DNA of 9,219 bases, from assembly GCA_002785065.1 (NCBI GenBank), contig PFLI01000045.1, positions 1 to 9,219 of the forward strand, given 5' to 3'. Shown piece by piece: positions 6,131 through 9,219 of the stretch. This stretch comes from Candidatus Roizmanbacteria bacterium CG_4_10_14_0_8_um_filter_33_9. GTDB lineage: Bacteria > Patescibacteriota > Microgenomatia > UBA1406 > GWC2-37-13. The notes under the pieces were generated by a model that made no database searches, was not told where the DNA came from, and worked only from the letters and a program-made list of their open reading frames with translations. Position 1 is the first letter of the stretch. Every line of letters starts with the position of its first letter. A program made the position numbers and the translations under genes.

Positions 6131-7108
6131 ATGAAAGCAACTGCAATAGCCCATTCTAACATAGCATTTATCAAGTATTGGGGGAGAAAAGATGAAATAC
6201 TTCGATTGCCGGTAAATGGGAGTTTATCAATGAACTTGAGTAATTTAACAACTATTACAACAGTTGAATTTAATGAAAGATTACGTAAAGACGTAGTCAC
6301 TATTAAAGACGGTAATAATAAAAAGGACCCATTGCGAGTTATTACTCATTTAAACAGAGTTCGTGATCTTGCGGGTCTATCTTTAAGGGTAAAAGTGGTC
6401 ACTCAAAATAGTTTTCCATCATCAACAGGGCTTTCCTCATCAGCTTCAGGTTTTGCTGCGCTGACTTTAGCAGCGGTTCAAGCTATAGGACTGCATTTAT
6501 CTGAAAAGGAATTATCAATTTTGTCCCGGCAAGGTTCAGGGTCCGCATGTAGATCGATTCCTAACGGATTTACCGAATGGGTTGATGGAAACACATCTCA
6601 AACATCTTATGCAGTATCACTTTATCCGCCTGAATATTGGGATATTGTAGATGTAGTTGTAATAGTAAGTAATGAAAAAAAAGTAATTCCAACTTCAGAG
6701 GGTCAAAAAAGTGCTCAGTCAAGTTCTTTTTATTCAAAACGAATATCCTTGATAAATAAAAAAATAAAACAATGTAAAAAATACTTAAATAAAAAAGATT
6801 TTGTTCGTTTTGGGAGCCTTATAGAAAAAGAAGCTCTTGAAATGCATGCGATTATGTTAACCTCAAGTCCACCTCTTATATATTGGTTACCGACAACGGT
6901 ATTACTTATGAAAAAAGTTATGGAGTGGAGAGGAGAGGGGTTATTATGTTATTTTACCATTAATACAGGTCAAGATATTCATATTATTTGTCAACAAAAA
7001 GATACAAAATTTGTTGTTCAAAAGCTTCAAACAATAAAAGAAATAAAGAAAATCATTATAAATAATCCAGCGAAAGGAGCTTATTTAACTGAAAATCATT
7101 TGTTTTAA
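6131..7108 (+). CDS. mvaD: Diphosphomevalonate decarboxylase homologue with Asp-to-Asn change at the catalytic position
   Basis: The family phosphorylates the 3-hydroxyl of (di)phosphomevalonate and eliminates phosphate and CO2 to give IPP or IP. The 325-residue protein has NIAFIKYWGRKDE (10-22, with the conserved Lys15), LPVNGSLSMNL (26-36), the ATP loop FPSSTGLSSSASGF (95-108), QGSGSACRSIPNGFTEW (134-150, with conserved Arg141) and MHAIMLTSSPPLIYW (238-252). The segment that normally reads FTxDAGPN is FTINTGQD here, so the catalytic Asp is Asn278 (codon AAT, 6962-6964). The MHAxMxTSxPP form recalls the chloroflexal/archaeal branch, which includes monophosphate-specific decarboxylases. Choice between mono- and diphosphate substrate rests on the kinase next door. 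The start is TATATG, 3 bases after the preceding stop. The gene is last in the operon and converges on the minus-strand pair with 8 bases between stops. Confidence 0.88.
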   Translation: MKATAIAHSNIAFIKYWGRKDEILRLPVNGSLSMNLSNLTTITTVEFNERLRKDVVTIKDGNNKKDPLRVITHLNRVRDLAGLSLRVKVVTQNSFPSSTGLSSSASGFAALTLAAVQAIGLHLSEKELSILSRQGSGSACRSIPNGFTEWVDGNTSQTSYAVSLYPPEYWDIVDVVVIVSNEKKVIPTSEGQKSAQSSSFYSKRISLINKKIKQCKKYLNKKDFVRFGSLIEKEALEMHAIMLTSSPPLIYWLPTTVLLMKKVMEWRGEGLLCYFTINTGQDIHIICQQKDTKFVVQKLQTIKEIKKIIINNPAKGAYLTENHLF

Positions 7109-7116
7109 CATTGATA

Positions 7117-7491
7117 TTAAGGACTATTTACCGTAGGAATGGTAAATGTAAATCCTGGTCCAATAAATTTTCCTCCCAATACATTATTCATAATAACATT
7201 AAAAACAACAATGGCAAACACCATAAGAAGCATTCCTACAATTGCATTCACAATTTTTAACTGAGCTTTTGTTAATTTTTCTTTTTCTCCTCCAGATGTA
7301 AGCCAGTCATATGCTCCCCAAAGAAGATAGACTAATAAAGCTAAACTTGCAACTAAGAAAAAAATTTGTATTCCAGTGCTAAGCAACTTGCCCAATCCTC
7401 CAACAGGATCATTTTGAAATTCGTTCATACCAGCAGGTGCATTTATTGTGCCAATTGCTTTTTCTACATCTGATTGTGCGAGTAATTTCAT
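7117..7491 (-). CDS. Small two-helix membrane protein, VirB2/TrbC pilin-like (second of pair)
   Basis: This 124-residue protein has an N-terminal soluble stretch (1-37) and a membrane helix at about 38-60. A short polar loop WLTSGGEKEKLTKAQ (63-77) precedes a second helix at about 80-102 and a Gly/Pro-rich tail. The helix / TSGG-x-E-KLxKAQ loop / helix arrangement is that of VirB2/TrbC-like small membrane proteins, which are frequent in Patescibacteria. Their actual function there is unclear; options include a pilus subunit or a secretion-channel component. It is clearly paralogous to the protein encoded just upstream on the same strand. Its ATG overlaps that gene's stop as ATGA (7488-7491) within TATATG. 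No secretion ATPase or other transfer gene is nearby, so a conjugation role is unsupported here. Confidence 0.78.
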   Translation of the reverse strand: MKLLAQSDVEKAIGTINAPAGMNEFQNDPVGGLGKLLSTGIQIFFLVASLALLVYLLWGAYDWLTSGGEKEKLTKAQLKIVNAIVGMLLMVFAIVVFNVIMNNVLGGKFIGPGFTFTIPTVNSP

Positions 7492-7784
7492 ATAGGAATA
7501 TCAACTTTTAATATCATTCCAATAATTTTTACAATGATAAAACTGCAAATTATAATAACAAGACCCAAAACAGCAAAAGATAGCGTTTGTTGAGCTTTTT
7601 TTAGTTGTTCTTGTTGTCCGGCACTTGTCAGATAAGTAAAAGCTCCGACAAGAAGCATAATAAGAAAAATAAAACCACCAAAACTGATAAGGAGAGGAAC
7701 AATAACGTTGACCAATGTACTTATAGTACCAATACGTGCAGTTGGATTTACCGTAGGATCAGCAAGATTTAATGCGTATACCAT
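7488..7784 (-). CDS. Small two-helix membrane protein, VirB2/TrbC pilin-like (first of pair)
   Basis: This 98-residue protein has no signal peptide: the N-terminus MVYALNLADPTVNPTARIG is only mildly hydrophobic. A membrane helix at about 23-49 is followed by the loop YLTSAGQQEQLKKAQQT (51-67) and a second helix at about 68-91. Compared with its downstream paralogue, the shared pattern is GA-[FY]-xx-LTS-[AG]-G-xx-E-x-L-x-KAQ, then a hydrophobic helix with a conserved Gly. It belongs to the VirB2/TrbC-like class by topology and loop motif; the function is not known. It is the first gene of a two-gene minus-strand operon driven by a well-formed promoter at 7794-7822, divergent from uppS. The ATG is in TATATG and almost no leader is predicted. 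Confidence 0.78.
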   Translation of the reverse strand: MVYALNLADPTVNPTARIGTISTLVNVIVPLLISFGGFIFLIMLLVGAFTYLTSAGQQEQLKKAQQTLSFAVLGLVIIICSFIIVKIIGMILKVDIPI

Positions 7785-7793
7785 ATACTCATT

Positions 7794-7822
7794 ACTATAT
7801 ATAAAGTTGAAGTTTATGTCAA
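7794..7822 (-). promoter_or_regulatory. Sigma70-type promoter for the two-helix protein pair
   Basis: On the minus strand, TTGACA (7822-7817) is followed by a 17-base spacer and TATAGT (7799-7794). That is a perfect -35 and a five-of-six -10. Transcription would start near 7787, about three bases before the ATG at 7784, so the mRNA should be almost leaderless. This is the clearest promoter in the window and supports a bacterial host. Confidence 0.75.
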
Positions 7823-7838
7823 TATGAAAGCATTTTTA

Positions 7839-7846
7839 GGTATAAT
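7839..7846 (+). promoter_or_regulatory. -10 element (GGTATAAT) for uppS
   Basis: A perfect TATAAT lies at 7841-7846, preceded by GG. The uppS ATG is at 7853, so the expected transcription start falls on or next to the ATG. No good -35 is visible at the right spacing; the region at 7817-7823 is occupied by the opposing promoter's -35. The two divergent promoters may therefore compete or be co-regulated. Confidence 0.6.
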
Positions 7847-7852
7847 ATTTAA

Positions 7853-8569
7853 ATGATACAAAATATTCCTGCTCATATTGCAATTATTCCTGATGGAAAT
7901 AGAAGATGGGCTAAAAAAAAAGGATACCCGAGTTTTGAAGGCCATCGAATCGGGGGAGAAAAAACACTTCCGGCTCTTATAAAAAAAGCAAGCGAAATGG
8001 GAATTTTATTTTTCACTTTTTGGGTACTATCTCCACAAAATTTAAAGCGAGAAAAACAAGAGGTAGATAACTTATATCGTCTCATGCGAGTATTTCTGCA
8101 AAACCGACTTAATGAATTTCATAAAAAAAATATTCGGTTGTGTATTATCGGCGATAGAATACAGTTGCCAGTTGATTTACAAAAACTATTAAAAAAAGCA
8201 GAATTACTGACAGAAAAAAATTCAAAGATTACTGTTATTTTTGCAATAAATTATGGAGGAAAAAATGAAATAGTAAGAGCGATAAGAAAAATATCCCTTC
8301 AACAAAGTTCAGGGCAAGCAAATGTCAAATATCAAATATCAAATGTACAAGAGGAAGAAATAAATAATTATCTTGACACTGCGGGGGTTCCTGACCCAGA
8401 TCTTATTATTCGAACAGGTGGAGAGAGACGACTATCTGGTTTTATGCCTTGGCAAAGTGAATATAGTGAATTATATTTTTCAGACATATTATTTCCTGAC
8501 TTTTCACCCCAAGAACTTGAAAAAACAATTTTAGATTACAGTTCCCGGGAAAGACGATTTGGGAAATGA
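7853..8569 (+). CDS. uppS: Undecaprenyl diphosphate synthase (cis-prenyltransferase)
   Basis: This enzyme adds IPP units in cis to a short allylic diphosphate to make the C55 carrier for peptidoglycan and glycan export. At 238 residues it is of normal length. Visible motifs are HIAIIPDGNRRWAKK (8-22, catalytic Asp14), GHRIGGEK (30-37), NYGGKNEIVRAI (133-144), and the diphosphate-binding IRTGGERRLSGFMPWQ (186-201) leading into SELYFSDILFPDF (205-217), then SRERRFGK at the end. The usual FSxENWxR loop reads LSPQNLKRE (59-67), keeping Ser, Asn and Arg but losing Glu and Trp. A variable linker (156-166) is encoded by heptanucleotide repeats. There is no ribosome binding site. The promoter -10 ends 6 bases before the ATG, so leaderless translation is likely. 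It plausibly consumes the product of the adjacent mevalonate operon. Confidence 0.95.
   Translation: MIQNIPAHIAIIPDGNRRWAKKKGYPSFEGHRIGGEKTLPALIKKASEMGILFFTFWVLSPQNLKREKQEVDNLYRLMRVFLQNRLNEFHKKNIRLCIIGDRIQLPVDLQKLLKKAELLTEKNSKITVIFAINYGGKNEIVRAIRKISLQQSSGQANVKYQISNVQEEEINNYLDTAGVPDPDLIIRTGGERRLSGFMPWQSEYSELYFSDILFPDFSPQELEKTILDYSSRERRFGK
8320..8347 (+). repeat. Four tandem heptanucleotide repeats (AAATRTM) inside uppS
   Basis: Units AAATGTC, AAATATC, AAATATC and AAATGTA run head to tail for 28 bases, encoding residues 157-165 of UppS (NVKYQISNV). They fall in the variable linker before the GVPDPDLIIRTGGE segment, where family members differ in length. The repeat is out of step with codons and looks like an insertion or slippage product tolerated in a loop. 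Confidence 0.7.
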
Positions 8570-8717
8570 TATACCACTTCGCTTTGATTTTTGTGTAAAT
8601 ATGGTATATACCTACTGTAGCTTTCAAATGAGAGGATAGTTATGTAATAAGAATTAATTTCAAAATCAAAGCTTTGGTTGGGTATAAACCCTTGCAATTT
8701 GAAAGCAGAAGGGTATA
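8570..8717. repeat. 148-base element with four composite motifs, two forward and two inverted
   Basis: Each copy is TATACC, a 5-8 base spacer, then GCTTT followed by GATTTT or CAAAT. L1 is TATACC 8570-8575 with GCTTTGATTTT 8581-8591. L2 is TATACC 8607-8612 with GCTTTCAAAT 8620-8629. R1, inverted, is AAAATCAAAGC 8662-8672 with GGTATA 8681-8686. R2, inverted, is ATTTGAAAGC 8697-8706 with GGTATA 8712-8717. L1 and R1 arms are perfect 11-base complements, and L2 and R2 arms are perfect 10-base complements. The element begins with the base after the uppS stop and ends 14 bases before the Fic start. It holds no gene. It may be a protein-binding array, a small mobile-element remnant or a structured RNA. 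The structure is seen directly; the function is unknown. Confidence 0.75.
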
Positions 8718-8721
8718 GAAT
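8692..8721 (+). promoter_or_regulatory. Candidate promoter for the Fic gene
   Basis: TTGCAA (8692-8697) is followed by TATAGAAT (8714-8721). This gives a 16-base spacer to TATAGA or an 18-base spacer to TAGAAT. Transcription would begin near 8726-8728, with the ATG at 8732. The -10 overlaps the last GGTATA of the repeat element, so a protein bound there would block transcription. Two other GGTATA sites on the plus strand (8603, 8681) could be alternative -10 boxes. Confidence 0.45.
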
Positions 8722-8731
8722 AATACATTCT

Positions 8732-9219
8732 ATGTTTAATCCACAGATTAAAATAACAAATAAAATTTTGTTATATATTTCAAAGATTGAAGCAGCTGAG
8801 GAGGTAATCCGTCACTCACCTCTTTTACCACTTTGGGAAAAACAATTTAAAGAAGATGCTATTATTCGATCGGCCCATCATGGGACCCATATTGAAGGAA
8901 ATATGTTGCATAAAGATGAGGCTAAAGATGTTCTTTTAGGTCGAGAGGTAATTGGAAGACCCCGAGATATTGAAGAGGTTATTAATTATCGAAAAGTGAT
9001 TGATTTTATTGATGAGGAAGCAAAGCAAAAAATAAGTAAAATAACTGAACCGTTGATTAAGAAACTTCATCGAATCATAACAAATAAAATTTTATCCCCT
9101 GATCAAGCCGGTGAATATCGATTAAAACAAGTGGTTATTCGTAATTCATCAACGGGGGAAATAACATTTAAACCGCCAATTCCGATTGAAGTCCCATTTT
9201 TAATGCGTGAATTTATTTA
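8732..9219 (+). CDS. Fic-family protein, N-terminal part (runs off the window)
   Basis: The frame is open from the ATG at 8732 to the window end, giving 162 residues without a stop. Fic proteins typically transfer AMP or another nucleotide moiety to target proteins. The helical N-terminal region contains SAHHGTHIEGN (47-57), the site of the Fic inhibitory helix, and REVIGRPRDIEEVINYRKVIDF (71-92), resembling the segment after that helix. Next come KLHRIIT (111-117) and AGEYRLKQVVI (126-136), then FKPPIPIEVPFLM (146-158). These last parts match the LHxxL...AGxYRxxQVxI...FxPPxxxxVPxLM run that precedes the catalytic HxFx(D/E)GNGR motif, which must lie beyond the window. No ribosome binding site is visible, and the start is supported by the nearby promoter-like sequence. 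Whether it acts as a toxin or a regulator cannot be told. Confidence 0.82.
   Translation, partial: MFNPQIKITNKILLYISKIEAAEEVIRHSPLLPLWEKQFKEDAIIRSAHHGTHIEGNMLHKDEAKDVLLGREVIGRPRDIEEVINYRKVIDFIDEEAKQKISKITEPLIKKLHRIITNKILSPDQAGEYRLKQVVIRNSSTGEITFKPPIPIEVPFLMREFI

Noticed and set aside
680..7108. Archaeal host for the window
   Set aside because: The early pathway enzymes are archaeal-like, but the TTGACA-17-TATAGT promoter, the VirB2/TrbC-like pair and a phosphomevalonate-kinase-like gene favour a bacterium. A DPANN-type archaeon was considered and is not fully excluded.
7126..7147. Inverted repeat ATTTACC / GGTAAAT as a terminator between mvaD and the convergent pair
   Set aside because: The stem is only 7 AT-rich pairs with an 8-base loop and no T-run in either direction, and it lies inside the 3' end of the minus-strand gene.
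8320..8347. CRISPR-like or spacer-repeat array
   Set aside because: Units are 7 bases with no spacers and lie in a coding sequence.
8442..8627. Minus-strand open frame covering the end of uppS and the start of the repeat element
   Set aside because: It overlaps the conserved C-terminus of UppS and crosses the inverted-repeat region; the product has no recognisable pattern.
8570..8731. tRNA or other standard RNA gene in the intergenic element
   Set aside because: No tRNA arms, CCA end or T-loop consensus were found, and the pairing order does not match a cloverleaf or any standard small RNA I recognise.

Overview
This AT-rich window (about one third G+C by eye) holds a near-complete mevalonate pathway operon. 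It is flanked by membrane-protein genes, an undecaprenyl diphosphate synthase gene and the 5' part of a Fic-family gene. Three features suggest a bacterium of the Candidate Phyla Radiation (Patescibacteria, perhaps Microgenomates): a sigma70-type promoter (TTGACA-17-TATAGT), tightly packed short genes with ATGA overlaps, and a pair of small two-helix VirB2/TrbC-like proteins. TGA is used as a stop, so this is the standard bacterial code and not the recoded Gracilibacteria/SR1 code. The lineage is an inference from style; no marker gene is present.

Layout. 24-632 (+) is a five-helix membrane protein, possibly Yip1-like. 680-7108 (+) is one compact operon: class I HMG-CoA reductase, HMG-CoA synthase, SCP-x-type thiolase, a small DUF35/OB-fold protein, mevalonate kinase, a second GHMP kinase with phosphomevalonate-kinase signatures, and a diphosphomevalonate decarboxylase homologue. 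Gaps are 3-5 bases or 4-base ATGA overlaps. 7117-7784 (-) carries two paralogous small membrane proteins, convergent with the operon. 7853-8569 (+) is uppS, divergent from them across a 68-base promoter region. 8570-8731 is a highly structured intergenic element. 8732 to the window end is the N-terminal part of a Fic protein.

How the genes work together. Thiolase and HMG-CoA synthase make HMG-CoA from acetyl-CoA. In archaea these two are held together by a DUF35 protein, and the same gene trio occurs here. HMG-CoA reductase gives mevalonate, and the two kinases and the decarboxylase lead towards IPP. UppS would then use IPP to build the lipid carrier for cell-wall assembly. IPP isomerase and the short-chain prenyl synthase are not in the window.

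Most notable points. (1) The 148-base element between uppS and the Fic gene contains four copies of a composite motif, two forward then two inverted, whose arms could also fold as an interleaved RNA. (2) The decarboxylase has Asn where the family has its catalytic Asp. (3) The DUF35 protein has lost its zinc ribbon entirely. (4) Seven of twelve start codons sit in the context TATATG with little Shine-Dalgarno signal, and the recognisable promoters lie so close to the ATG that nearly leaderless mRNAs are expected.
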